From Cupriavidus sp. P-10 (GTDB lineage Bacteria; Pseudomonadota; Gammaproteobacteria; Burkholderiales; Burkholderiaceae): a stretch of DNA of 64,000 nucleotides. Position 1 is the first letter of the stretch; every line of letters begins with the position of its first letter. A program made the translations under genes and the position numbers. The notes below the pieces were generated by a model, which was given only the letters and a program-made list of their open reading frames with translations, did not search any database and was not told the origin of the DNA. The stretch covers positions 744,001 through 808,000 of the forward strand of contig NZ_AP025171.1 of assembly GCF_003402535.2 (NCBI RefSeq), in the 5' to 3' direction. Of the stretch, positions 43,228 to 53,533 are shown piece by piece.

Positions 43228-44768
43228 AGACCCCGGTTATTGCAGTGGCGGCCGCTTTCGTTCTCGTCAGCGCCGCCATCTATGGCGCCTATCAACTGGG
43301 CGTCGCGCGCGGGACGCAATCGGCGGGATCAGCGCGATCGGCGCAATCGTCCGGAGCAACCGGCGGGGAGTCCGCTCTCAAGGCTGGTGACACGGATCCG
43401 AAGACCGGCAAGAAGATCCTGTACTGGCATGACCCGATGGTGCCCGGTCAGCGCTTCGACAAGCCGGGCAAGTCACCGTTCATGGACATGCAGCTGGTGC
43501 CGGTCTACGCGGACCGGGATGGCGCGGGCAGCGGCGTCACGGTCGACAGCCGTGTCGCACAGAACCTGGGCATTCGCACGGCCGAGGTCAAGGCCGGCCG
43601 GATCGGCGCCGTGCTCGAGGCGCCCGGCAATGTTGCCATCGACGAGCGCAGCGTCCAGGTGATTCAGGCGCGAACGAACGGCTTCGTCCAGCATGTCGCG
43701 GTCAAGGCGACGCTTGACCCGGTTCGGCGCGGGCAAGCGCTGGTGACGGTGTACTCGCCCGACTGGATTGCCGCGCAGGAAGAATACCTCGCCGTGTCCC
43801 GCATGGCCGCCGATGGCCGGTCTGACCTGCGCGGTGCGGCCAGGGCCCGCATGCTGCAGGCAGGCATGACGCCAGGCCAGGTCAGCGTGGTCGAGTCAAC
43901 CGGCAAGCTCCAGCCGCATCTTGGCATCGCGAGTCCGGTCGATGGCATCGTGACCGAGGTCGCCGTCCGCGAGGGCATGACGGTCTCTCCGGGCATGACG
44001 CTGTTCCGCCTGGCCGATCTGAGCCGGATCTGGGTGATTGCCGAGGTCCCGGAGGGGCAGGCCCGCGCCATCGCTTCCGGCCAGGCGGTCAAGGTGTTGC
44101 CCACCGGCGCAACCGAGCCACTGGCCGGAAATATCGAAACCATCCTGCCGGACGTCAATCCAGCCACGCGTACCATCAAGGTGCGTATTGTCCTGGCGAA
44201 CAAGGGCAGGCAGCTGTTGCCCGGCATGTTCGTGACGGCCCGGTTCGACAGCGGTGACCAGAAAGAGGTGCTGATGATTCCGCTGGAGTCCGTCATCCGC
44301 ACCGGCCGGCGCACCATCGTCATGGTGGATGCCGGCAACGCAGGCTTCGTGGCAACCGAAATCAAGACAGGGCGCGAGGCCGCGGGCATGGTGGAGGTGG
44401 TGGACGGCCTTCAGGCCGGCCAGAAGGTGGTCACTTCCGGGCAATTCCTCATCGATTCGGAGGCCAGCCTGCGCGGCACCGCGGAACGCATGGGTGCCAC
44501 GCCGGCGGCGGCAGCGGCGCCCGAGCACGAGGGCCTCGGACGCATCGAGGCAGTCAACGGCACCGACAGCCTGACGATTTCGCACGGACCGATACCCTCG
44601 GCGCAGTGGGGCGCGATGACCATGGATTTCGCCGCGCCGCCTGCGGGCTTGCCCAAAACGCTCAAGCCCGGTGACCGCATCCGCTTCCGCTTCCATCTGG
44701 ACAAGGACGGCGTGGCGATCCTGTCATCGATCGAGCCGGCCGGCGTCACCCCGGGGAGCAAGCCATGA
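43224..44768 (+). CDS. cusB: RND periplasmic adaptor CusB with fused CusF-like domain
   Basis: A 514-aa membrane-fusion protein. It has an N-terminal anchor (about 4-24), a heavy-metal-binding segment ([20 protein letters not shown], then MDMQLVPVY, about 71-98), barrel-sandwich and beta-barrel domains (about 110-420) and an extra C-terminal CusF-like domain (about 435-510). That domain keeps the Cu(I) ligands in CusF spacing: H454, W462, M465 and M467 ([17 protein letters not shown]). It links CusA to CusC and probably hands metal to the pump. It overlaps both neighbouring genes by 4 bp, so the set is translationally coupled. Confidence 0.92.
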   Translation: MKTPVIAVAAAFVLVSAAIYGAYQLGVARGTQSAGSARSAQSSGATGGESALKAGDTDPKTGKKILYWHDPMVPGQRFDKPGKSPFMDMQLVPVYADRDGAGSGVTVDSRVAQNLGIRTAEVKAGRIGAVLEAPGNVAIDERSVQVIQARTNGFVQHVAVKATLDPVRRGQALVTVYSPDWIAAQEEYLAVSRMAADGRSDLRGAARARMLQAGMTPGQVSVVESTGKLQPHLGIASPVDGIVTEVAVREGMTVSPGMTLFRLADLSRIWVIAEVPEGQARAIASGQAVKVLPTGATEPLAGNIETILPDVNPATRTIKVRIVLANKGRQLLPGMFVTARFDSGDQKEVLMIPLESVIRTGRRTIVMVDAGNAGFVATEIKTGREAAGMVEVVDGLQAGQKVVTSGQFLIDSEASLRGTAERMGATPAAAAAPEHEGLGRIEAVNGTDSLTISHGPIPSAQWGAMTMDFAAPPAGLPKTLKPGDRIRFRFHLDKDGVAILSSIEPAGVTPGSKP

Positions 44769-47700
44769 TCGCCCGGCTCATTCTCGCCTCCATCCGCAAC
44801 CGCTTCCTGGTCCTGCTGGCCACGGTCATGCTGACCGCATGGGGCCTGTGGGCGGTGCGCAGTATTCCGCTCGACGCGTTGCCGGACCTGTCCGATGTGC
44901 AGGTCATCATCCGCACGCCATTTCCCGGCCAGGCACCGCAGATTGTCGAGAACCAGGTCACGTATCCGCTGACCACCACCATGCTGTCGGTGCCAGGCGC
45001 CAAGACCGTGCGCGGCTATTCATTCTTCGGCGACTCCTTTGTCTACGTGTTGTTCGATGATGAAACCGACCTCTACTGGGCTCGTTCGCGGGTGCTGGAA
45101 TACCTGAACCAGGTGCAATCCCGCTTGCCCGCCGCGGCCCGGCCGGCATTGGGGCCGGACGCCACCGGCGTTGGCTGGATCTACGAGTACGCGCTGGTGG
45201 ACAAGGCAGGACAGCATGACCTGAGCCAACTGCGTGCGCTGCAGGACTGGTTCCTGCGCTTCGAGCTGAAATCACTGCCCAACGTCGCCGAGGTCGCCTC
45301 GCTGGGTGGCATGGTGAAGCAGTACCAGATCGTGCTGATGCCGGATCGGCTGCGCGCCTACAACCTGTCACAGGCCAGGGTGCTGGCGGCGCTCAAGGGC
45401 GCCAACCAGGAGACCGGCGGCTCGGTGCTGGAGCTGGGTGAAGCGGAGTACATGGTCCGCGCCAGTGGGTATCTGACAACACTCGACGATTTTCGGCAGA
45501 TACCGCTGATGACCAGCGAGGCTGGCATACCCGTGCGGCTGGGAGATGTCGCCGTCATCCAGCTCGGCCCCGAGATGCGGCGCGGCATTGCGGAGCTCGA
45601 CGGCCAGGGAGAGGTGGCCGGCGGCGTCATCGTGATGCGCTCGGGCAAGAACGCGCTGGAAACCATCGAGGCGGTCAAGGCCAGGCTCGCCACGTTGCAG
45701 AAGAGCCTGCCGGCTGGCGTGCAGGTTGTCACCACCTACGACCGGTCCGCCCTGATCAACCGGGCGGTGGAAAACCTGACGCACAAGCTGGTCGAAGAGT
45801 TCATCGTCGTCGCGCTGGTCTGCCTGGTCTTCCTGTTTCACCTGCGCTCCGCGCTGGTGGCCATCGTTTCCTTGCCGCTGGGGGTGCTGGCAGCGTTCCT
45901 GGTCATGCGATACCAGGGGGTCAATGCCGACATCATGTCGCTGGGCGGGATCGCCATTGCGATCGGCGCCATGGTTGACGCCGCGGTTGTCATGATCGAG
46001 AACGCTCACAAACATCTGGAGCACTGGCATGCCGACAATCCCGGAGCCGAGCTGAGCGCGCACGAGCGCTGGGACGTGATCGGCAAGGCGGCGGCAGAGG
46101 TCGGGCCCGCGCTGTTCTTCTCGTTGCTGATCATCACGCTATCGTTCATCCCGGTGTTCACGCTCGAGGCGCAGGAGGGGCGGCTGTTCTCGCCGCTGGC
46201 CTTTACCAAGACCTATGCCATGGCCGCGGCGGCGGGCCTGTCCGTGACGCTGGTGCCAGTCCTGATGGGCTACATGATCCGCGGCAGGATCCCTGCAGAG
46301 CAGTCGAATCCGCTCAGCCGATGGCTGATCCGCGCCTATCAACCCGTACTGGCCAGGGTGCTCGCCTGTCCCAGGGCCACCGTGGCAGTTGCCGCGCTCC
46401 TGCTGCTTGCGACCGCCTGGCCGGTCATGCGGACCGGCGGCGAGTTCATGCCGCCCCTCGACGAGGGAGACCTGCTGTACATGCCGTCGGCGCTGCCGGG
46501 GCTGTCCGTCGGCAAGGCAGCGCAGTTGCTGCAGCAGACCGACCGCCTGATCAAGACCGTGCCAGAGGTGGCCACCGTGTTCGGCAAGGCGGGCCGCGCG
46601 GATACCGCGACCGATCCGGCGCCGATCGAGATGTTCGAGACCACCATCCGCTTCAAGCCGCGTGAACAGTGGCGTGCCGGCATGACGACCGACAAGCTGG
46701 TGGAGGAGCTTGACCGGGTGGTGAAGGTCCCCGGCCTGTCCAATATCTGGGTGCCGCCGATCCGCAACCGGATCGACATGCTTGCCACCGGCATCAAGAG
46801 CCCGGTTGGCATCAAGGTGGCTGGCACGGACCTGAAGGAGATCGACCGCATGGTGACGCACATCGAAGCAGCCGTCAGGACGGTACCCGGCGTCAGCTCG
46901 GCGCTGGCCGAGCGGCTGACCGGCGGGCGCTATATCGACGTCGACATCGACCGCATGGCGGCCGGGCGGTATGGACTCAACATCGAGGATGTCCAGCGCA
47001 TCGTGTCGTCGGCAATCGGCGGCGACAACGTTGGGGAAGTCGTCGACGGGCTGGCGCGTTTTCCCATCAACGTGCGTTATCCACGCGACTACCGCGAATC
47101 GGTCGAGCAACTGCGCAGCCTCCCCATCGTGACCGACAGGGGCCAGCAGATCGTCCTGTCCGACGTTGCGCGGATCCGGGTGGTGCAGGGACCACCGATG
47201 CTGCGCAGCGAAAACGCCCGCCTGTCCGGCTGGGTGTACGTGGACATCCGCGGACGCGACCTGCGCTCGGCCGTTCACGACATGCAGGCCGCCGTGGCCA
47301 AGGCGGTGCCGATGCCGGCGGGCTACTCGCTGAGCTGGTCGGGGCAGTTCGAGTACCTGGAGCGGGCGAGTGCGAAGCTGAAGATGGTCGTGCCGTTCAC
47401 GCTGCTGATCATCTTCGTGCTGCTTTACCTGGTGTTCGGTCGACTCGACGAAGCGCTGCTGATCATGGGCACGTTGCCGCTGGCGCTGATCGGCGGGTTC
47501 TGGCTGCTTTACCTGCTGGGCTACAACCTGTCAGTGGCCGGCGTGGTCGGCTTCATTGCGCTGGCCGGCGTGGCGGCGGAGTTCGGCGTCATCATGCTGC
47601 TTTACCTGAAGCAAGCCTGGAGCGAGCGCGAGGACCGTGGCGAGACCAGCCAGGCCGCCCTGATGGAAGCCATCCAGGAAGGCGCGGTACTGCGTGTGCG

Positions 47701-47935
47701 CCCGAAGGCCATGACGGTCGCCGTCATTCTTGCTGGCCTGCTTCCGATCATGTGGTCGCATGGTACCGGCTCGGAAGTCATGCAGCGCATTGCCGCCCCG
47801 ATGGTCGGCGGCATGGTGACCGCGCCGTTGCTTTCCCTGTTTGTCGTGCCGGCGGTGTACCTGCTGATCCGCAGACGCAAGGCAAGACCCACTCCACCTT
47901 CTACCCAACCTTCGTTTCAAGAGGAATCAAGATGA
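44765..47935 (+). CDS. cusA: Cu(I)/Ag(I) RND efflux pump CusA
   Basis: A 1056-aa heavy-metal RND pump with 12 membrane helices and two large periplasmic loops. The proton-relay helix reads [20 protein letters not shown]. The three Met residues that carry Cu/Ag in E. coli CusA are all present in matching contexts: [15 protein letters not shown] and RIDMLATG. These favour monovalent Cu/Ag over the divalent metals of CzcA. It lies between cusB and cusF with ATGA overlaps at both ends. Confidence 0.94.
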   Translation: MIARLILASIRNRFLVLLATVMLTAWGLWAVRSIPLDALPDLSDVQVIIRTPFPGQAPQIVENQVTYPLTTTMLSVPGAKTVRGYSFFGDSFVYVLFDDETDLYWARSRVLEYLNQVQSRLPAAARPALGPDATGVGWIYEYALVDKAGQHDLSQLRALQDWFLRFELKSLPNVAEVASLGGMVKQYQIVLMPDRLRAYNLSQARVLAALKGANQETGGSVLELGEAEYMVRASGYLTTLDDFRQIPLMTSEAGIPVRLGDVAVIQLGPEMRRGIAELDGQGEVAGGVIVMRSGKNALETIEAVKARLATLQKSLPAGVQVVTTYDRSALINRAVENLTHKLVEEFIVVALVCLVFLFHLRSALVAIVSLPLGVLAAFLVMRYQGVNADIMSLGGIAIAIGAMVDAAVVMIENAHKHLEHWHADNPGAELSAHERWDVIGKAAAEVGPALFFSLLIITLSFIPVFTLEAQEGRLFSPLAFTKTYAMAAAAGLSVTLVPVLMGYMIRGRIPAEQSNPLSRWLIRAYQPVLARVLACPRATVAVAALLLLATAWPVMRTGGEFMPPLDEGDLLYMPSALPGLSVGKAAQLLQQTDRLIKTVPEVATVFGKAGRADTATDPAPIEMFETTIRFKPREQWRAGMTTDKLVEELDRVVKVPGLSNIWVPPIRNRIDMLATGIKSPVGIKVAGTDLKEIDRMVTHIEAAVRTVPGVSSALAERLTGGRYIDVDIDRMAAGRYGLNIEDVQRIVSSAIGGDNVGEVVDGLARFPINVRYPRDYRESVEQLRSLPIVTDRGQQIVLSDVARIRVVQGPPMLRSENARLSGWVYVDIRGRDLRSAVHDMQAAVAKAVPMPAGYSLSWSGQFEYLERASAKLKMVVPFTLLIIFVLLYLVFGRLDEALLIMGTLPLALIGGFWLLYLLGYNLSVAGVVGFIALAGVAAEFGVIMLLYLKQAWSEREDRGETSQAALMEAIQEGAVLRVRPKAMTVAVILAGLLPIMWSHGTGSEVMQRIAAPMVGGMVTAPLLSLFVVPAVYLLIRRRKARPTPPSTQPSFQEESR

Positions 47936-48270
47936 AACGCGTCAACACTCTCGCAATCGTGCTGGCCCTGGCGGGCATGCCGGCGGCATTTGCCGCAGGA
48001 TCGATGGACGGCGTGGACATGAAGCCGTCAACCGGATCGAAGCAGGCTGCCCGCCCCGTTGCGGCGGAAATCAAGAAGATCGATGTGACGGCCGGAAAAG
48101 TCACCCTCAAGCATGACCCGATCGAAAACCTTGGCATGTCAGCCATGACCATGGCGTTCCCGGTCAAGGATCGCGCTTCGTTGAAGCATTTCAAGGAAGG
48201 CGAGTCGGTGTCGGTCATATTCGACAACATCAACGGCAAGCCGACCGTCGTGGAGATGCAGCGCAAGTAA
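47932..48270 (+). CDS. cusF: periplasmic metallochaperone CusF (Trp-less variant)
   Basis: A 112-aa exported protein (signal about 1-22) with a CusF OB-fold. The ligands H61, M72 and M74 are in the right spacing ([16 protein letters not shown]), but the position of the copper-capping Trp44 of E. coli CusF is M69. GAGGAA precedes the ATG, which overlaps the cusA stop. It delivers Cu(I)/Ag(I) to the pump; a Met in place of Trp should change affinity and oxidation protection. Confidence 0.9.
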   Translation: MKRVNTLAIVLALAGMPAAFAAGSMDGVDMKPSTGSKQAARPVAAEIKKIDVTAGKVTLKHDPIENLGMSAMTMAFPVKDRASLKHFKEGESVSVIFDNINGKPTVVEMQRK

Positions 48271-48274
48271 GCGC

Positions 48275-48310
48275 GGCAGGCACGTGTCGCCGCAGCGGCG
48301 CGTGCTTGCC
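48275..48310 (+). terminator. long hairpin after cusF
   Basis: GGCAGGCACG / CGTGCTTGCC (9 of 10 paired), a 3-nt bulge, and an inner CGCCGC / GCGGCG stem around one A, starting 4 bp after the cusF stop. No T-run, but the stem is very stable and marks the operon end. Confidence 0.65.
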
Positions 48311-48353
48311 ATACACAGTAGAATCGCTGCGACTCCATGCCGAACCACATGCC

Positions 48354-49244
48354 ATGCGGATTCCCCCGGTAAAGGCCATCATCGCCTTCGAAAGCGTCGC
48401 CAGGACCAAGAGCGTCAGCCGCGCCGCGGAGGAACTGGGTTTGACGGCGTCCGCCGTCAGCCACCAGATCAGCAATCTCGAGGAGATCCTGGGCCAGGCG
48501 CTGTTCTTCCGGCAGGGCCGCGGCCTGGCGCTGTCGCCGGTGGGCGAGCAGTACCTGCGCGATGTCACGGGCGTGCTTGCCGACCTCAACCGCGCCACCG
48601 AGCGCGCTTCGAGCCCGGCCAATGTCGAGATCCTGCGCGTCCATTCAAGCCCGAGCTTCGGCCTGATGTGGCTGCTGCCACGGCTGGAATCGTTCCAGGC
48701 CGACAACGGCGATATCCAGCTCAACCTGTCGTGCTCGTATGAAGACGTGCCGTTCACCAGCGGCTACTACGATGTCGATATCCGCCACGGCTACGCCCAC
48801 TGGCGCGACCTGCAGGTGAAGACGCTGCGGCGCGAGACGATTGCGCCGCTGGCCTCACCCGCCTATCTCGAAAAGCATCCGATCCGTACACCGGACGACC
48901 TGCTGGCGCAGCGGCTGATCTATTCCGAGACGCCACTGGTGCAGTGGCAGCAGTGGTTCGCGCGGTTCGGGGTGCCGGCTTCGCACAAGAAGACCTTCGA
49001 TTTCACTTTCGACCGCTCCTACATGTCGCTGGAGACTGCCGCACTGGGGCTGGGGGTGGCGCTGGAAAGCACGCTGCTGGCATCGGTGCAGATCCGCAAG
49101 GGCGCGCTGGTGCCGGTGTTCGACGACAGCCATGCGGTGGAGGTGGGCAGCCACCACGTGGTCTATCCGGCGCAGAACGCCGAACTGCCGCGCGTGGCGC
49201 GCTTCCTCGCCTGGCTCGACCGCCAACTGCCGGCGCCGCGCTGA
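48354..49244 (+). CDS. LysR family regulator, GcvA-like
   Basis: A 296-aa LysR regulator of the GcvA/AmpR-like branch (RIPPVKAIIAFESVARTKSV, then SRAAEELGLTASAVSHQISN; effector domain with SGYYDVDIRHGYAHW). ATG 48354 fits the conserved N-terminus. It precedes, in the same direction, the SDR-MFS-transketolase genes (157-bp gap) and is their likely regulator. Confidence 0.88.
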   Translation: MRIPPVKAIIAFESVARTKSVSRAAEELGLTASAVSHQISNLEEILGQALFFRQGRGLALSPVGEQYLRDVTGVLADLNRATERASSPANVEILRVHSSPSFGLMWLLPRLESFQADNGDIQLNLSCSYEDVPFTSGYYDVDIRHGYAHWRDLQVKTLRRETIAPLASPAYLEKHPIRTPDDLLAQRLIYSETPLVQWQQWFARFGVPASHKKTFDFTFDRSYMSLETAALGLGVALESTLLASVQIRKGALVPVFDDSHAVEVGSHHVVYPAQNAELPRVARFLAWLDRQLPAPR

Positions 49245-49401
49245 GCCGGCGCCCGGCAAGTGCCTGCCGCGGCGCGGGAATCGGTGCCCCGCCGCCGTCG
49301 TTTGAAAATTTCTCAGCAATAGCTGAGGCAGACAGCGTTGATCGGCAAGCCGCCAGCGACAAAACTCGACACATCCCAAGTCCAATTTCAAGGAGACAAA
49401 G

Positions 49402-50151
49402 ATGCTGGTCGAGAACAACGTAGTCATCATCACCGGCGCGGCCTCGCCGCGCGGCATCGGCAAGGCCACCGCCATGGCCTTCGCCGCGCAGGGGGCCACC
49501 GTGGTCATCCTGGACCTGCGCCTGGAAGACGCCCAGGCTGCCGCCGGCGAACTGGGCGACCAGCACCTGGGCCTGGCCTGCGATGTGACGGACAAGGCCG
49601 CCTGCGAGCGCGCGGTGCAGGCCGTGCTGCAGCGTTACGGGCGCGTCGATGCGCTCGTCAACAACGCCGGCATTACCCAGCCGGTGCGCACGCTCGATAT
49701 CCAGGCCGCCAACTATGACGCCGTGCTCGACGTGAACCTGCGCGGCACGCTGTACATGTCGCAGGCGGTGCTGCCGCAGATGCGCGTGCAGCAGCGCGGC
49801 AGCATCGTGTGCATGTCGTCGGTTTCGGCGCAGCGCGGCGGCGGCATCTTCGGCGGCCCGCACTACAGCGCGGCCAAGGCCGGCGTGCTGGGGCTGGCGC
49901 GCGCCATGGCGCGCGAGTTCGGCGCGGACGGCATCCGCGTCAATTCGATCACGCCGGGCCTGATCCAGACCGACATCACCGGCGACAAGCTCACGCCCGA
50001 GATGCGCGCCGACATCATCAAGGGCATCCCGCTGGGCCGCCTGGGCAATGCCGCCGACGTGGCCAACGCCTGCGTGTTCCTGGCGAGCGACATGTCCGCC
50101 TACCTGACGGGCATCACGCTCGACGTCAATGGCGGCATGCTGATCCACTAA
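49402..50151 (+). CDS. short-chain dehydrogenase/reductase
   Basis: A 249-aa classical SDR (FabG-like). The cofactor loop is TGAASPRGIGKA, the Asp after the second strand (VVILDLRLED) favours NAD(H), and NNAG, the active-site Ser (SSVSAQ) and YSAAK complete the set. It probably oxidises a polyol or hydroxy-ketone substrate taken up by the next gene's permease, making the donor for the split transketolase; this is inferred from context. Confidence 0.9.
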   Translation: MLVENNVVIITGAASPRGIGKATAMAFAAQGATVVILDLRLEDAQAAAGELGDQHLGLACDVTDKAACERAVQAVLQRYGRVDALVNNAGITQPVRTLDIQAANYDAVLDVNLRGTLYMSQAVLPQMRVQQRGSIVCMSSVSAQRGGGIFGGPHYSAAKAGVLGLARAMAREFGADGIRVNSITPGLIQTDITGDKLTPEMRADIIKGIPLGRLGNAADVANACVFLASDMSAYLTGITLDVNGGMLIH

Positions 50152-50234
50152 ATTCAAGTGAAGCCGCCCGACAGAGGCGGAACCTTCAACAGCCGGGGCA
50201 CCGCAGGGCGGCGCCGCCAGGCAGGAGACAACCG

Positions 50235-51563
50235 ATGAAGACCAAATACGCGGCTTCGCCCATTGGCGGCGAAGCGACGCTGCACGCCGATTCCGCCACC
50301 TTCGAGACCCGCACCTACGCCAAGGTGGTGAAGCGGCTGATTCCGTTCCTGATGCTGTGCTACCTCGGTGCCTACCTGGACCGGGTCAATGTCGGCTTCG
50401 CCAAGCTGCAGATGCTGAGCGACCTGCAGTTCAGCGAAACCATCTACGGCCTGGGCGCCGGCATCTTCTTCCTCGGCTACTTCCTGTTTGAAGTGCCGAG
50501 CAACGTGATCCTGCACAAGGTCGGCGCCAAGCGCTGGCTGGCGCGCATCATGCTGACCTGGGCGGTGATCTCGGCGTGCTTCGCCTTTGTCACCACGCCG
50601 ACCCAGTTCTACGTGCTGCGCTTCCTGCTGGGCGTGGCCGAGGCCGGCTTCGCGCCGGGCGTGATCCTGTACATGACCTACTGGTTCCCGTCGGAGCGGC
50701 GTGCCAAGGCCCTGTCGATGTTCTTCATGGCGATCCCGCTGGCGGGGATGGTGGGCGGGCCGCTGTCGGGCTGGATCATGCATGCCTTCCACGGCGTGGG
50801 CGACCTGGCCGGCTGGAAGTGGCTGTTCCTGATCGAGGCGCTGCCTTCACTGTGCCTGGGCGTGGCCATCCTGTACTACCTCGACAATGGCATCGACCAG
50901 GCGCACTGGCTGACCGACGTGGAGAAGGCGCTGCTCAAGCGCAATATCGAAGGCGACAACGCGCAGAAGATGGAGCACATGTCGATCCGCTCGTTCATGG
51001 CGGACCGTCGCCTGTGGCTGATGGCAGCGATCTACTTCTGCGTGGTGCTGGGCCAGTACGGGCTGACCTTCTGGCTGCCCACCATCATCCGCAAGGCCGG
51101 CGTCGCCGATCCGCTGTGGGTGGGGATCTACACCGCGCTGCCGTACCTGTGCGCCATCGTGGCGCTGCCGCTGGTGGGCATGAGCGCAGACCGCCGCCGC
51201 GAACGCCGCTTCCACCTGATCGTGCCGATGGTGGTCGCCGCCGCCGGGTTTGCCACCTTGCCGCTGCTGGGCAGTGTCAGCGCATCGCTGATTTGCCTGT
51301 GCATCGCCGCCGCCGGCATCCTGGCTTCGTCGTCGCAATTCTGGGCGCTGCCCACCGCGCTGCTGGGCGGCATGTCGGCCGCCGCCGGGATCGCCGCGGT
51401 CAACTGCGTCGCCAACCTCGCGGGCTTCTTCTCGCCCGCCATCGTCGGCTGGCTCAACGACCTGACCGGCAAGTCCACCGCCGGGCTGGTGTTTATCTCG
51501 GCCACCGTGGTCTTTGGCGCGATGCTGGTGTTCCTGGTCCCCGCCAGGACCGTGAACCGCTGA
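50235..51563 (+). CDS. MFS transporter, ACS family
   Basis: A 442-aa 12-helix permease with the ACS pattern RVNVGFAKLQML, YGLGAGIFFLGYFLFEVPSN and GMSADRRRERRFH. ATG 50235 follows AGGAG. Very similar to the permease at 13812-15155. It lies between the SDR and transketolase genes, so it is the likely importer of that pathway's substrate. Confidence 0.9.
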   Translation: MKTKYAASPIGGEATLHADSATFETRTYAKVVKRLIPFLMLCYLGAYLDRVNVGFAKLQMLSDLQFSETIYGLGAGIFFLGYFLFEVPSNVILHKVGAKRWLARIMLTWAVISACFAFVTTPTQFYVLRFLLGVAEAGFAPGVILYMTYWFPSERRAKALSMFFMAIPLAGMVGGPLSGWIMHAFHGVGDLAGWKWLFLIEALPSLCLGVAILYYLDNGIDQAHWLTDVEKALLKRNIEGDNAQKMEHMSIRSFMADRRLWLMAAIYFCVVLGQYGLTFWLPTIIRKAGVADPLWVGIYTALPYLCAIVALPLVGMSADRRRERRFHLIVPMVVAAAGFATLPLLGSVSASLICLCIAAAGILASSSQFWALPTALLGGMSAAAGIAAVNCVANLAGFFSPAIVGWLNDLTGKSTAGLVFISATVVFGAMLVFLVPARTVNR

Positions 51564-51611
51564 CGCCCCCCTTTTCCCCAAATGTTGATCGAACCGATTG
51601 CTGGAGACACC

Positions 51612-52457
51612 ATGCAACAAGCATCCACCGACCAGGCCGTGTCCTTGCGGGAACACGCCTACCGCATCCGCCGCAACGCCTTGCTGATGGGCGAAGTCCA
51701 GGGCCAGGGCTATATCGGCCAGGCGCTCGATATTGCCGACGTGCTCGCCGTGGCCTACTTCGGCGCCATGCGCTACCGCCCCGAAGACCCCGAATGGGAA
51801 GGACGCGACCGCTTCCTGCTGTCCAACGGCCACTACGCCATCGCGCTGTACGCGGCGCTGCTGGAAGCCGGCATCCTGCCCGCGGAAGAACTGGAGACCT
51901 ATGGCAGCGACGACAGCCGCCTGCCGATGTCGGGCATGGCCAGCTACACGCCCGGCATGGAGATGTCAGGCGGCTCGCTGGGGCAGGGCCTGACCATCGC
52001 GGTGGGTCGTTGCCTGGGCCTCAAGCGCAAGGGCTCCGGCAACTTCGTCTACACGCTGTTCTCCGACGGCGAGCTGGACGAGGGCGCGATCTGGGAGGGC
52101 ATCCTGTCCGCCGCGCACTGGAAGCTGGACAACCTGATCGCGATTGTCGACGTCAACAACCAGCAGGCAGACGGGCCCTCCACGCAGATCATGGCGTTCG
52201 AGCCGCTGGTGCCCAAGCTGGAAGCGTTCGGCTGGTTCACGCAGCGCGTCGATGGCAACGACATCGACGCCGTGGCTGCCGCCTTCCGTGCGGCGCGCGA
52301 GCACAGCGGCGCGCAGCCGCGCATGATCATCTGCGATACGCGCATGGGGTGCGGCGTGCCGTTCCTCGAACAACGCGAGAAGAACCACTTTATCCGCGTG
52401 GATGCCCATGAATGGCAACTCGCACTGCAGGCCCTGGAAGCCGGGAGACAAGCATGA
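51612..52457 (+). CDS. transketolase, N-terminal (ThDP-binding) subunit
   Basis: A 281-aa protein equivalent to the N-terminal third of transketolase: SNGHYAIALYAALLEAG, GGSLGQGLTIAVG and the ThDP/Mg motif SDGELDEGAIWEG through VDVNNQQADG. GGAG five bases before the ATG. The stop overlaps the start of the C-terminal subunit gene (ATGA). Split transketolases act in specialised sugar pathways (for example apulose or sulfosugar transketolases) or in unknown ones; no sugar kinase is nearby. Confidence 0.9.
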   Translation: MQQASTDQAVSLREHAYRIRRNALLMGEVQGQGYIGQALDIADVLAVAYFGAMRYRPEDPEWEGRDRFLLSNGHYAIALYAALLEAGILPAEELETYGSDDSRLPMSGMASYTPGMEMSGGSLGQGLTIAVGRCLGLKRKGSGNFVYTLFSDGELDEGAIWEGILSAAHWKLDNLIAIVDVNNQQADGPSTQIMAFEPLVPKLEAFGWFTQRVDGNDIDAVAAAFRAAREHSGAQPRMIICDTRMGCGVPFLEQREKNHFIRVDAHEWQLALQALEAGRQA

Positions 52458-53476
52458 GCAATACCATCGCTACCACCAACGCCACCACCAACGCCAAGCC
52501 GAAGCTGAAGACCTCGGCGATGATCGCCTCCATTGCCGGCGAAGGGCAGGCCACCCGGTCCGCCCCCTTCGGCCACGCGCTGGTGGAACTGGGCCGCCAG
52601 AAGCAGAACGTGATCGGCATGACCGCCGACCTGGGCAAGTACACCGACCTGCATATCTTTGCGCAGGCGTTCCCCGAGCGCTATTACCAGATGGGCATGG
52701 CCGAGCAGTTGCTGATGGGCGCTGCCGCCGGCCTTGCGCACGAGGGCGCGCAGCCCTTCGTCACCACCTACGCGGTGTTCGCCACCCGGCGCGCCTATGA
52801 CTTCATGCACCAGACCATTGCCGAGGACAACCTCGACGTAAAGATCGTCTGCGCGCTGCCCGGGCTGACCACCGGCTACGGCCCCAGCCACCAGGCGGCG
52901 GAAGACCTGGCGCTGATGCGGGCCATGCCCAACATGACCGTGATCGACCCGTGCGACGCGATCGATATCGAGCAGATGGTGCCGGCCATTGCCGCGCACA
53001 ACGGCCCGGTGTACGCGCGCCTGCTGCGCGGCAACGTGCCGGTGGTGCTGGACGAGTACGACTACAAGTTCGAGCTGGGCAAGGCCAGGCTGCTGCGCGA
53101 CGGCGCCGAGGTGCTGGTGATCTCGTCCGGCATCATGACCATGCGCGCGCTGGAGGTGGCCAAGGCGCTGGAGAAGGACCGTATCGGCGTGGCGGTGCTG
53201 CACATACCGACCATCAAGCCGCTCGATACCGAGACCATCCTGCGCGAAGCCAGGCGGCAAGGGCGCCTGGTGGTGGTGGCCGAGAACCACACCGTGATCG
53301 GCGGCCTGGGCGAGGCCGTGGCGGCCACGCTGATGCAGGCGGGCACCATGGTGCCGTTCCGGCAGGTCGGGCTGCCCGACGCCTTCCTCGATGCCGGCGC
53401 GTTGCCCACGCTGCACGACCGCTATGGCATCTCGGCGGGCGTGATGGCGCAATCGATCCGCGACTGGATCGCCTGA
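52454..53476 (+). CDS. transketolase, C-terminal (pyrimidine-binding) subunit
   Basis: A 340-aa protein with the transketolase pyrimidine and C-terminal domains: GMTADLGKYTDLHIFAQAFP, QMGMAEQLLMGAAAGLA (the ThDP-activating Glu), GPSHQAAEDLALMRAMPNM, and VVVAENHTVIGGLGEAV. It overlaps the N-terminal subunit gene, and the two should form an alpha2beta2 enzyme transferring a two-carbon unit. The first ~25 residues are Thr/Asn-rich and extra to the fold. Confidence 0.9.
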   Translation: MSNTIATTNATTNAKPKLKTSAMIASIAGEGQATRSAPFGHALVELGRQKQNVIGMTADLGKYTDLHIFAQAFPERYYQMGMAEQLLMGAAAGLAHEGAQPFVTTYAVFATRRAYDFMHQTIAEDNLDVKIVCALPGLTTGYGPSHQAAEDLALMRAMPNMTVIDPCDAIDIEQMVPAIAAHNGPVYARLLRGNVPVVLDEYDYKFELGKARLLRDGAEVLVISSGIMTMRALEVAKALEKDRIGVAVLHIPTIKPLDTETILREARRQGRLVVVAENHTVIGGLGEAVAATLMQAGTMVPFRQVGLPDAFLDAGALPTLHDRYGISAGVMAQSIRDWIA

Positions 53477-53500
53477 CGGCCGTCTTGCACATCGCCATGG

Positions 53501-53524
53501 TCATTCCCGCGTTCGCGGGAATGA
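53501..53524. repeat. REP-like palindrome
   Basis: Perfect 11-bp inverted repeat TCATTCCCGCG / CGCGGGAATGA with a TT centre, between convergent genes. The sequence resembles a dispersed intergenic palindrome that I recall from Ralstonia/Cupriavidus. It probably also terminates both transcripts. Confidence 0.65.
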
Positions 53525-53533
53525 CAGCGTGGC

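Noticed and set aside
53501..53524. tRNA or small RNA gene
   Set aside because: The 24-bp palindrome is too short and too symmetric; a REP-like element or terminator explains it.
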